Below, in pieces: positions 51,985-62,242 of a stretch of DNA of 64,000 nucleotides. Position numbers and translations under genes: made by a program. The notes below the pieces were generated by a model that was given only the letters and a program-made list of their open reading frames with translations, had not been told where the DNA came from and ran no database searches. This DNA is from Gautieria morchelliformis (Eukaryota > Basidiomycota > Agaricomycetes > Gomphales > Gomphaceae), in assembly GCA_015179125.1 (NCBI GenBank), contig WHVA01000099.1:1-64000 (forward strand), given 5' to 3'. Each line of letters opens with the position of its first letter. Within the stretch, counting starts at the first letter, position 1.

Positions 51985-53577
51985 TCAGGATAAGGATGGT
52001 TTGAAAGATACATCTCCTGTGGGGAAACTGGCTGGTGTAGACATTCCGGATATATTTGAGCCCTCCAGGAAATCGGCCAGCGGGTCATCCATGCCCATAT
52101 GCTCAGGGAAAGACATGTGCGATGATGTTGCAATTGATGAGTCAGACTGACCGTTGTGACGCATACGCAGCAATTTTACCTGCCAGTCACGTTCCTCTTG
52201 CCTTTTTTGATATTCTTCATCGCGCCTCTCAGCCCTGATACGCCGTGCTTCCTCACGCTCATCTTCCCGCACTTTTTGTCTCTCCTGTATTTCCCACTCC
52301 ACACGCTGCTTCTTGGCAGCCAACTTGGCTTGTGCGAACTCCAGGTGTGCCATTTTCTCCTTATGTCTCTGCTCTTCCTTCTGTTGCAGCCGGTGAATCT
52401 CTGCCATTTCAACTTGCTCAAATTCCTTCGAGAGACCACCCTTGTTAGACTTGTACCCCATGGATGCTTGTGCCTTGCCTTTGGTCGTCTTTTTTGTAGG
52501 AGTGTGAAAAGTAGAAACGGTGATAGACTTTGCTCGCATTGGAAATACTGACATCGATCTTTTTGCTGTGAGATCTTCCTTGCATTTCAAGGCGGCTGCA
52601 ATCCGTGGAGAACGCTTGGCACCAGGTGAATCGGTTTGGTGGGAGATATTGCCACTGTCTGAGGCTGGCCAATCAATCGCCACAGAGTCGTCACTGCCTA
52701 TCGCATTGTCGCCAGGCATATCATCTATTCCGCTCGTAGTCTCCTCCCCTCTTATTGTTCCATGCTCAGCTTCTCTCTCAGAAACCTTGCTATCAAAGAG
52801 CTCATCAAGGTCTCTTTGAGAGCCATGTTTCGAGGATGTCACCCCAACGGCATTGTAGTTGGGAAGCTCGCGCCACATGGGGTGTAAGTCGTCCCAAAAG
52901 GGGAAGTCTTCACGGATGGCATCTAGTAAGTCCTGTCAACGATATGTTAAGGGCAGCAGAACTGCTAACATACCCAACTTGTTTGCAATCTCTGAGCCTG
53001 GGGTGACGTCCTCTGGCTCAAGACCTGCCCCTGTAGCCCCCAACTCACGCACATGCCTTGCGTAAGTCTTTTTCAGGCTGACATCGTTTTGTCAGGCCAA
53101 ATCTCATCCACAACGACAATAACAAGCCTACCATCCCAGGTGCTGACCCACCGACTTTGCAAAACGCCCCGGGTCGCTGGCATATTGAACAGCATTATGC
53201 TCTTCGAAGATATGCTTGGCGAGGACACCATGGAGGTGTATTTTCTGGTCCTTTGCCTGTAATTTGCGCCGATTGTTGTCCTTTGCGTCGCGCGTGGAGT
53301 CGGAGAAGAGCTTGCGCCGTAAGTCCGGCTGGTCAATGAGGAGCTGGATCAGCGAGTGAGTCCACGCGTGATTAGAGTCCCATTTGATGTCGGGTGCTCT
53401 TTTCTTTTTCTTAGCTTTCACAGCTTCCCCATCATTGCTAACTTCATCCTCAAGTTGTTGGGCGGATTCGTCACTCCCAATAGCTTCGGCGGCTTCACGG
53501 ACCTTGATACTGGGTCGAATAACGCGTTGGGATTTACTAGAAGGGTTTGCTGGCATTTGGCGTTTAGCTTTAGGCAT
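51985..53577 (-). CDS. Harbinger Myb/SANT-like accessory protein
   Basis: Three exons: 53577-53132, 53077-52974 and 52932-51985, with introns of 54 and 41 nt. Starts MPKAKRQMPANPSS. SANT-like domain KWDSNHAWTHSLIQLLIDQP with QKIHLHGVLAKHIFEEH, continuing in exon 2 as LKKTYARHVRELGATGAG and exon 3 as AIREDFPFWDDLHPMWREL. A long helical, Glu/Arg/Gln-rich coiled coil follows (VEWEIQERQKVREDEREEAR). In the superfamily this partner binds DNA and brings the transposase to the ends. Reading frame intact. Confidence 0.82.
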
Positions 53578-53823
53578 CCGGACGGACAGTGGTGGATAGT
53601 CAGAGCCTTGTAAAAACTTTTTTTAATTACAGGTATAATAGGACATTCGAATGCCTAAAAAAAAGTCGTGAAAAAAACGGCGAAAAAAGCCGCGAGGGCC
53701 CCAGCGGCGCTTTTCCAATTCCCATTTTTCTGGCGCTTTTTCCAAAAACGCCTCGAAAACGCCTCGAAAACGTCGACGAAAACTTGGACGAAAACGCCAC
53801 GAGAACGCAAGCGTGAAACACCC

Positions 53824-54049
53824 TAAATCTATTTCTCGCCTCGCTCGGCACCGGCGTCAGTCTGATCCGCTTCTCGGGCATACCGGAATTCGTTGGCCAA
53901 ATGTTTACTATCCTACTCAATTCCAATCCTACTCAACTCCAGTGCGGTCTGCCGGTATCGGCCCTTACTCTAGTCCTTTGTGTGGGCGGTAAATTCCATG
54001 TGCTGCCCTTGCTACAATACTCCTAGTATCTTATCGATCCTTTGATTGA
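53824..54049. other. Short intergenic stretch
   Basis: No gene; imperfect direct repeat TCCTACTCAATTCCAA/TCCTACTCAACTCCAG near 53910-53942. Confidence 0.4.
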
Positions 54050-55640
54050 TTCGGCACCAATCGAGTGCACACTAGGACCTACAATGAGACACGTCCATCG
54101 ACGCGGTCAACTACCCACGCAGATCACCCATCTCAGCCTGATGCGTTTGGAAATGGATAAAGGGCGCGTTTCCCCGCTCAATTCCTGAACCAAACCTTCT
54201 TCATCCCGTTACCCTTCATCTTACGCCACCCCCACCGTTTCATCTCACCATGCCGAGTGCGAACCTCCGCTCTTCCAGGCGTGCCGCGCCTGCGGCGGCG
54301 CGGACCAGCCCGCTCATCGTGCCCATCGAGGACGATGCTGTTTCGGATTCGCAGGCGAGTACGAGTACGTCTGGGGACGCCGCGCCGAAGACGGTCGCGC
54401 TCCCGAGGGAGCTCCAGCGGTTCCCGTTCCGCGAGGTGTCGAAAGCCGCGCTCGCGGCGATCGATACGAAGCTCACGGACGTGTCCGTTGAGTGTATTCA
54501 AGACAAGTTGAAGGACATCGGCGACAGGTACGTCGCTGCGCGTGCGCTGCTCGCCACGCATCTGACCGGGGATTTTCAGCATGCTTCTAGCTATTAATAG
54601 CATCGTTGCAACGTGTACCAGGGGGCCGCTCCCGCTCCCGCGCGAGCTGGAGATCACCCTCCCCGACACGGCAGACGCGCGCGACCCCCCCACCCACATC
54701 CTCGCCATCGACGCGTCCACGGCCGGCGAGAAGACGGAGCTCATCACGCTCCACCCCGTGCACGCCATCGTCCTCGTCGTGCACTGCGCGAACCTCGCGC
54801 TCCCCCCCGAGGGCGCCCGCCCCCTAGTCCTCGGGGCGCACTCTGCGAACCTCGCCCTCCCCTCCGCGGGCGCCCGCCGCCTCGCCCTTCCCGTGCACCC
54901 GCTCCGCCTCCCCAGCCCGCGTACCTTCCGGCTCCTCCTGAAGTACTTATACACGGGCCGCACGGAGCGGCTCCTCGCGGCGTTCCTCCCCCTCCCTGCG
55001 GGCACGCAGTCGCCGCATGCCTACATTAGGAATATTGCGGAGACGTGTACGATACATCGGCTGCTGAAGTATGCGTATACGGTGCTGGGGGTGTGGGGCA
55101 ATGTGGGGGAGCTGGGCGTGTTCGACGAGACGCTGTGGGGCCTGATGGATTATGCGTGGGGGATGTTGTTGGGGGCCCTCGAGGTGAAGATTGGGGAGCA
55201 GTGAACGTTTGAGCTATGGACTAGCCCGGTTTGGGCTGGGTGGACACGTAGTACACGCGGAAACTACAAATAGGAGATTTTTTCATGTACAGAGTGTATC
55301 CTTCTGAATAAAGCCGGGACGGATCAACAAGGATATATATGTAAAGAATTTTCGATGTTGTCTGGGACTGTGGCCTCACGTGACGCCCAGGGCATAAATT
55401 CCTCCTTCCTCCATCCGCCACAAACGCGAACGGGTCCCTTCCGGTGGTGCACATGGTGCCCACGGCGAGATGCAAGCTATGGCCCAGAGGTACAAAAGGA
55501 GCACAACACGGCGTGGGGTATAAAAGTGCACCAGGCAGCGTCTCCCCTGCTCAGCTCGAACGCCGCGATTCTCAACCCTCGCATCACAACGGCAGCCCTC
55601 AAGCTTCCAGCATGTCAGTGGTAAAGTCACTATTCTTGAA
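54050..55640. repeat. Segmental duplication, copy 2 (partner 25390-27060)
   Basis: Same order as copy 1: shared 5' flank, Clp1-like gene, shared 3' flank through GTGACGCCCAG. Further right, the GGTGCCCACGGCGAGATGC stretch is also shared (26928-26946, 55455-55473). Confidence 0.85.
54250..55204 (+). CDS. Clp1 (clampless1)-like protein, paralogue 2
   Basis: Exons 54250-54527 and 54580-55204, with the 52-nt intron at the same position as paralogue 1 (GTACGT...TTTTCAG, branch CTGAC); 300 residues, frame intact. Motifs EITLPDTADARDPPTHILAI, LHPVHAIVLVVHCANLALPP, FRLLLKYLYTGRTERLL and GVWGNVGELGVFDETLWG are closer to the remembered Clp1 consensus than paralogue 1. The same internal ANLALP repeat is present. 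Different residues at many sites but both intact argues for retained function of both. Confidence 0.7.
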
Positions 55641-56049
55641 GCTTAGCTTGTGCCAAGTGACGTCGAAGGTGCATAAATCAAAAATTCGCTCTGCAAATTC
55701 ATACTGTGCCGCTCGGAGCGAAGGACGCCTCGGGCACGTTCTGGACTGAAGAATTTACATCTGTCTCCAAGAAATATGAAAGAGCGGGTCTTGGCTAACC
55801 TTTTCCACCCATTTGCCGCCCATCAATGTCTGAGGCAACAACGTAACCACCGAATTCCGCGGCAGTCCCAACGGCGACAATGCCTATCTTGTAGCTTGCA
55901 TCCATCACATCGCTGTTCATCGCGCATCGCGTCATCCCTGGATCTCACCGCCTACGACCCGAAGATGAACGTTAAACAGCCGAAACGCGAGTCGATGGGT
56001 GGAGAGGAAGCTAATAACCCAATCACTGGTCTTGGTGCTGCCTAACCAG
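55641..56049. other. Unassigned, possible exon remnants on the minus strand
   Basis: The minus strand has ASYKIGIVAVGTAAEFGGYV and EITDWLGSTKTSDWVISFL in nearby frames, which look protein-like, but I cannot build a gene and do not recognise the family. Confidence 0.3.
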
Positions 56050-56415
56050 TCGGTGATCTCGATGCATATTACACGCAGCGACTTCCCACTACTGGTGGTG
56101 AGGTCGCCGGCTCGGCTGAGGTGTGCCGCGCCTCTCCCGCATCGTGGTATGGTTTGTTTTTTTGTTGTTTGCTGGGTATAAACCCAGCAGAACTATTCCG
56201 TGGTGTTGAGGAAACGTTCACTTGACTGTACTGATTGCAGGTACCTTTTCATGGCGTTATGCCACATCATATATGAACCACGGGCAGACCCTAGGTATAT
56301 CTTTAGCTGTATAAGAAAATTGCGAGAGACCTAGTGTGCCCCTTCGTGCTTCCTCAACCGGCGCAATATTGTGTGTGGACTTGATATCTTGCAACGTTTG
56401 GATAATGCGTCCCTA
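56050..56415. repeat. Dispersed repeat, inverted partner of 4620-4978
   Basis: Reverse complement match described at 4620-4978, for example GGCGTTATGCCACATCATAT, TCCGTGGTGTTGAGGAAACG and ACACGCAGCGACTTCCCAC. Confidence 0.75.
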
Positions 56416-58116
56416 GTGGAGTGCTTTGTGACAATATACTAGAGGCCAGTTTGTTAGTGCACCCGCATGAGGCGTTCATGATCTTTAGATATGGTTATCC
56501 CATGGATGTGTCTCCATGAAAGGAAGTATGCCATCGTAAATAGTTGTACCTGCTGCCAGACTAGGGTGCTGGTGAGGGCCAGTTGCCGTTTTTTTTTCTT
56601 CCAAATACTGCGTCTCAGCAGTATAAGCTTGCGAAATAGTATGTGGTTTCTTTTTTCTTTTTGTAGAAATGTTTTTGAGTTTGCGCTGCCGCGGCCCGTA
56701 CCGTTACATAAAGACTGATCATGCCACGGTTCTCAGGTAGCGTCTCGCTTTGTAGGTCATGTGTCACCCTGTTCAAAGGAGATCTCACACTCATGATCTG
56801 GCAAGACTTCCTTCGCTGCTTCCTTCCCAGTTCCTTCAGCAAATCATGACTCGTAGCTCAGCTTGATCTGGCCTAAGAATACCCGTGGCTAACCATATCG
56901 GTATTCAGCATGCCTGGCGCCAGTACCAGTAGTAGCTTCCCGGCAGATCCAGACTCCACAGCCTTCCACATTGCCATTCAAGTCGGTACGTGGTTGTCCA
57001 TCACACCTTACAGAAGGAGGATGCGTTTGTCGGGTAGTTTCGGGCATCGCGCAGAATACTAAAAGACAGCTTCGATTTCGCACCGGGCTCGGAGTACTAG
57101 CACCATATCCTGATTCCTGGTTGACATCAGCATCGCTCATCGTGTGGAAGCTCGACGGCTCGACAACCGCGCGATGTATGGGTAATGGGAGATATGTGGT
57201 ACTAGTATTCAACCAACATATAGGTTTTCCGCTTGAAGACACATACTTGCATCCTGATCAGCCTCACACCGGTCCCCCTTACAGTATGCTTTAATCTCCT
57301 CGCATCCTGAGCATTTTAACAAGGGAGACCCCAACTTGCCTGCTCAGCGTGACCATGTGCTGCACACTCCTAGTAAGTATCCTCTGATTGATTTGGCCGT
57401 CCTGGTAAGATGGCCCGGGGGTAAAGAGTGCCAGATGACTGCCTACCTTACTTGTTGTAGGTAAGTGGAAGGTCGTACTGACGATGTTAAAGTCCAGAAA
57501 CAAAGTAATTATGGCATCGTCCCGTGATGAAATTAAGCCGTTCGTACGTACGTGCGCATGATATGCATTTACGTTACCGCGCAGATGCTAGTGGTACCCC
57601 ACGAATCTCGGCGATCTGTGTGGGTACAGCTCCCCAAATGGCAACGCCAGGAATGATGCCTCGATATCGGGTAGATCATACACTCCGGACACGGAATATG
57701 CCTTGCTGGTGCTGTACCTACTTACATACCCTTCAGCATCTCAGGTATAATGGTCACGCCATTCTTTCGAAGCTCAGCCTTCTGAGGACGAAGATTCCGT
57801 GTTGTCTGGATCTATGCATGGGTCCTAGACCGTGTGGCCTTCGAGGAGTGCTTGCTAGAGAAGGTGGCCAAGGCTGGCTCAAGGGAAATCTTTACCCCCA
57901 CAGTCAGAGCGCCATACGTCTCATTGACCCGGCGTGAGGGGCACTGTTTATCCGTCTTCTTCGTTAACACCCACGAATGCCAGGCTGGTCCTATAGGATG
58001 TCATGGGATTTCCAAGCCGGGGCCATACCATATTTAAGATAGCTGAGGTCGATGCCTCTCATGTTCGAAGACAACATTGACGGGGTGATGTAGATCTGCG
58101 GATTCGCCATTTTTAT
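56416..58116. other. No supported gene
   Basis: Short frames only. A plus-strand frame at 57834-58037 (AFEECLLEKVAKAGSREIFT) looks protein-like and could be one exon of an old gene; nothing around it can be joined with confidence. Confidence 0.3.
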
Positions 58117-58540
58117 GCCCGGGTAAATTAATTAAAATGAAATCACGAAGTACGACTTAGCTGAACCAAACCGTCTGTCTGACTGTTTCACGGCGAGTTA
58201 GCATCAGCCCCACAGTTGGATGTCAACGATATAATTGCAATGCGCTACAAGTGACTTTGTATGAATTCCATTACTGTAAGTTGATAAACACACCTCAACC
58301 AAATTCTGCCGAAGCTCCCATACCTGTGACATTGCTTTCCTGCTCACACTTATTCTGACATTCTGTCATCACCAATTTCGATGTCCAGGGAAATAAATTA
58401 AAATGAAATCACGAAGCACGACTTAGCTGAACCAGACCATCTGTCTGACTGTCCCCTCCGAAAGCCTGCGTTTGGGTCATAACGAGTTAGCGTCATCCCC
58501 ATTGTTCGGCGTTAACTATAAATCTCTATCGTAGAGCTGT
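58117..58540 (+). repeat. Direct repeat pair
   Basis: 58117-58215 and 58386-58500 share AAATTAAAATGAAATCACGA, GTACGACTTAGCTGAACCA-like sequence and CTGTCTGACTGT, then GAGTTAGCxTCAxCCCCA. Units are about 269 bp apart. Confidence 0.7.
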
Positions 58541-58632
58541 TCTGAACGTGCGATAATCGTCTAGGATGACGGCGCATCCAACAAGAACAAGGCCCATGGT
58601 CAGACCTACACAGGTCCTGGGTGCGTGGGCGT

Positions 58633-59092
58633 TTAATAGCCATCTTTCGGAAAGGAACCCGAGGTCATCAGCTTGACATATAGAACTAGAAGCAGTGTCA
58701 AGAGATGCATGTGCCTGGTTCTGTAAATTTGCAGGGAATCGAAGTTGGAGTAACCACGAGTAACTACTGTGTCTTGACTACTATTCGGATCGACGATCAA
58801 GGCTTTACCACTGAAAGAGATTCCCTGCGCATTGTCCACCTTGATATAGTAACTGTGTCTTGACTATTCGGATCGACGATCAAGGATCTACCACTGAAAG
58901 AGAGTCTCTGCGCATTGTCCGTCTTGATATACGACGCACACATGGCCGCAGGTTCTTGAGCTTTCCCATATCCAATATTAACATGGTCCATCGAAGATCA
59001 CCTAGCCTAGTACTGGCCTGGTGAGCCAATAGCGCAACTTGATGGCTATGACACCGGCGACAGACATACGCGTGACAAATTATTGCAGTCAT
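58633..59092 (-). pseudogene. Unrecognised gene remnant with a tandem exon duplication
   Basis: The minus strand holds NAQRLSFSGRSLIVDPNSQD followed ~87 bp later by NAQGISFSGKALIVDPNSSQ, a tandem duplication (58776-58862 and 58863-58935 on the plus strand). After the second unit the frame continues YSNFDSLQIYRTRHMHLLTL to a stop at 58633. Frames change between the units, so at least one is out of frame. I do not recognise the family. Confidence 0.45.
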
Positions 59093-60820
59093 GTGGAGTT
59101 AAGAATAAAATGGCAGGCTCATAGTTGCAGTTAATTCCGGCGGGCTATGAGCCAATCAATCCTTTGAGCTTTGTGAGTAAGAAGTTCTTTGATGGATTCT
59201 CAAGGCTTTTCGACCCTTGATTGGTGTAACCATTTTGTTATAAGAAACAACCGGTCTTGAATGGATGAACAGCGTGCATTGGAAACCTAACCTTCTGATG
59301 TCTGTTTAACAGTAGATTCGCAGGCGACGGGGCAGTAGGCGTTGTCGGAGTTTCCGTTGTCGGAGTTTCATCAAGGACAATATGCTTTCAAGTTCCGCCA
59401 TCATGAATAATAGTTTGCTTTCGATTTTTGCATACTGATCCAGGAAAAACCCACTCTTCTACAGCGCCCTCACTGCTCTATGGCCTCAGCCCAAAGGATG
59501 TTGATACCCGTTACCCTTGACCGCATTCCTGGCTCATCACGAAGTCACTTTCATCAATGGCACCATAGCATCCTCTGTTCCTTGAGCACCGCAGTTTCTA
59601 TCACTGCTTACAAGTATCTCTTTCGAGCTACTGCCGTCGATCGGAATAGAGTACAAAGAAGCCATTCCCCCACCGCCAGCCCGTGTCGCTGCTTTCTTCT
59701 CTCAGTGATCCTTGGGTTTCACAGACGCTGAGCGCTGTGAAGCCTTTTGCTACTATCCAGCTCATACACAAGGGTGGGCGGAAATGGCTGTATACCATCC
59801 TAGTTTTCGAATCGCCCAAGCTCAGAGAGCACCATATGAGAATATACATCCCGTACGTTGATCGAGGACTTCATAACCGAGTTGCCACATACCATGTTAT
59901 ATTAAATTCAGGCAATGAACACCAGGGAGGATCTTCTGGAGGACTCAGAGCCATGGGACTCTCCTACTGGATACTACGCACAATATGCATACCCTCAAAG
60001 TTTGTCCGTGTCGAATTTTTTCACAGTATGCTTCAGATGTCTTTCCGTGAAATTTCCAACTGACAGGACGTGGATATGGAAGCATCTCGGATACCATCTT
60101 AAACATCGATTAGCACAACTGAAGCGCGCCCTGCGAATAAGGAGGTGAAGCAAATGTATGAAGAAAATGTATCATAGGATGTCGGAAATATTCACAGATC
60201 GTTGGGCGGGAACTGGAATGTAACGCAGGAATAGGCCCCCTGATGGTGTTTAATCCACTGCGGTGAGACGAGCGTTCTCCCGACAATTGACTGTGAGATG
60301 TCATTTCCAGGACACGTTTTAGCAATTGATGGGAACCGAAATGGCGCCGATCAATCGTTTCATCCACGTACTTGTTATTCGCGCTTGCATTTGATGTTTG
60401 CATATTGCCTCTGGCGATCACTGCTTCTCGGCTCCGATATTGGGGATGTTCGGGTACGAGAATTTCCCGGAGGCGTGTTCTTCTGCGATCCTGGAGGACA
60501 CCGTACTTATCCAATCCTTGTCCAAGAATTGCGGAATTTTTTGGTACCGACATGTCCTTACCGTTTAGTCAAACGATGCCGAAGTGGGACGACAGCACTG
60601 TGTATAATTATAAACAGGCACATAAAGTTAGCAGGATTGCCAGAGCAAAGATGTAGAGCCACCATCCATTCTCGTTCACTGGAAAAAGTAGACTGAAGCT
60701 TTTGAAACGGCCTTCCCATTAGCTGCCATTAGGGGCAACGTAGTAAAACATGTTTTTGGGTGGGAGATGAATGGCAGCGTGGCGAATGGACAAATGGCGT
60801 CGGGAGCGAAAAAAAGTTCT
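59093..60820. other. No supported gene
   Basis: Frames of 70-150 codons exist on both strands (for example 60110-60553 minus, 60298-60696 plus) without motifs or splice structure I can defend. Confidence 0.3.
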
Positions 60821-62005
60821 CTACTCATCAAACGTCAGACCCTCCGCCCAAGAGGCATACTTCTCTCTCTCAGCGGCATCCTTCCCTAGCTTGGGCGTCA
60901 ACATCGCGGGGCCTTCACTGCCGAGCATAACGCGACGAGGAGGCTCTGTGAGGTTGGCAAGGTCGTAAAGGCGCTTAGCGAGCTTGTCGGGGTCACCTTT
61001 GATCATAGATGGGTCGACGTTAGCAAGCAACGAGCACGTCACGTTCCCGAGGAGTTGAGGGTCCGTGTAGGCGGGGTGCTCATAGACAGTGTAGGTATGA
61101 TTCTTTACGAAGTTTGTTCGGAAGAACCCCATCTCAGCGAGGGTGATCTGAGAACAGGGTGAGATGGGAAGTTGCTGATGCGCGCAGATATCCCTACTTT
61201 GATGTTCCATGCCGGGTCAAGCTCACTGATCATAGACTTGGTGATACCCTCGAGCGCTATATGAATTAATATCTTTGGGTGAATGATGTCTCGAAGGCAG
61301 GGAGAAGACATGGACAGACCGTATTTACTGTCAGACGAAAATAGTCCATTTGATCGGACTGTAACACGAACGAAAATTATACATAACAGACCTTGCAGAG
61401 TAATAACCGGTGGCCCCACCGGGCTATATATAGTCATCAGCTGATTCACGGATGTGGTGGATACACAAGATCACTTACTACAATGCCGTATATTGAAGAA
61501 GCTTGAATGAGGCGACCGCCCCTGGGTTTGTTGACTTCGCGGAAAAACTTGATAGCAGCGAGAGACACTCGTGTCGCGCCGAAGAAGTTGGTCTAAGTGG
61601 TGATGTGAGCATGCATAAAGGTATCTGTCAATATTATACCTCAAACATATCTTTACCATCCGACATAGGCATAGCCTCGACCTCGCCCACGGCGCTGTAG
61701 CCAGCATTATTGTACACCACATCGATGTGACCAAAAGTGGCTTCCGCCTTCTTGAAAGCAGCGTCGACATCCTCCTGGTCCCGAACGTAACAACAAGCAG
61801 TTTGTCCACGCCGTACTTTATCTGCAGTTCCTTCATGGATTCAGGCCTGCGGACGGCAGCAATGACGGCGTCTCCTTTGGAAAGGAGGTACTGGGTCACA
61901 GAAAGACCCATGCCATTGCTAGCCCCGGTGACTGTCCCTAACGCATCAGAATTTCTTCGATGATGAGGAACAGGCTCACTCACCAAACCAAATTTGAGGA
62001 GACAT
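60821..62005 (-). CDS. Short-chain dehydrogenase/reductase (SDR), multi-exon, probably frameshifted
   Basis: Starts MSPQIWFG at 62005; intron GTGAGT...TTAG to about 61948. Classical SDR order: cofactor-binding TVTGASNGMGLSV, NNAGYSAVGEVEAMP, then ASSIYGIV and the catalytic YYSASKY, where the AG|T-AAA-TAC-G codons are split over two introns around an 8-nt microexon (61320-61327). Then LEGITKSMISELDPAWNIK, GFFRTNFVKNHTYTV and the end TFDE at 60821. Near 61795 the frame slips between KLLVV and QEDVDAAF; about 7 bases seem missing, removing the usual DV residues of strand 3. Substrate unknown. Head-to-head with CLN3. Confidence 0.78.
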
Positions 62006-62242
62006 GGGTGCCAGTGAGACAAAGGAGATACGCGACGGTTCGGGGCAAGCTCCCCCATCCGTGCTCGTTGGCCGCGTTTCAGTTTCGTATTCTTTGTCCG
62101 TATGAGGACTCCGCGCCGTGACAACCCCTACCGCCGCCCACAGGGCCCCATGGGAGACCATACCTTGCGTCCTCGTGACATGTGAATGGTGGCTCACAAC
62201 TCATTGGAGGCTGAATCACTAGAGCTTCGCCGTGTAACGACA
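62006..62242. promoter_or_regulatory. Putative bidirectional promoter between SDR and CLN3
   Basis: 237 bp separate the two divergent start codons. No TATA box stands out; an ATTGGAGGCTGA (CCAAT-type on the minus strand) lies near 62203. Function is inferred only from gene arrangement. Confidence 0.4.

Larger units (their letters stand above)
50233..53823. mobile_element. PIF/Harbinger DNA transposon, nearly intact (3591 bp)
   Basis: Terminal inverted repeats GGGTGTTTCACGCTTGCGTT at both ends, with further sub-terminal CGGC/GCCG-rich sequence. Flanked by TA on both sides (ATA left, TAA right; the expected TWA triplet is not clean). Encodes the two proteins typical of the superfamily, a DDE transposase (plus strand) and a Myb/SANT-like protein (minus strand), arranged tail to tail with 21 bp between stops. 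Confidence 0.9.
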
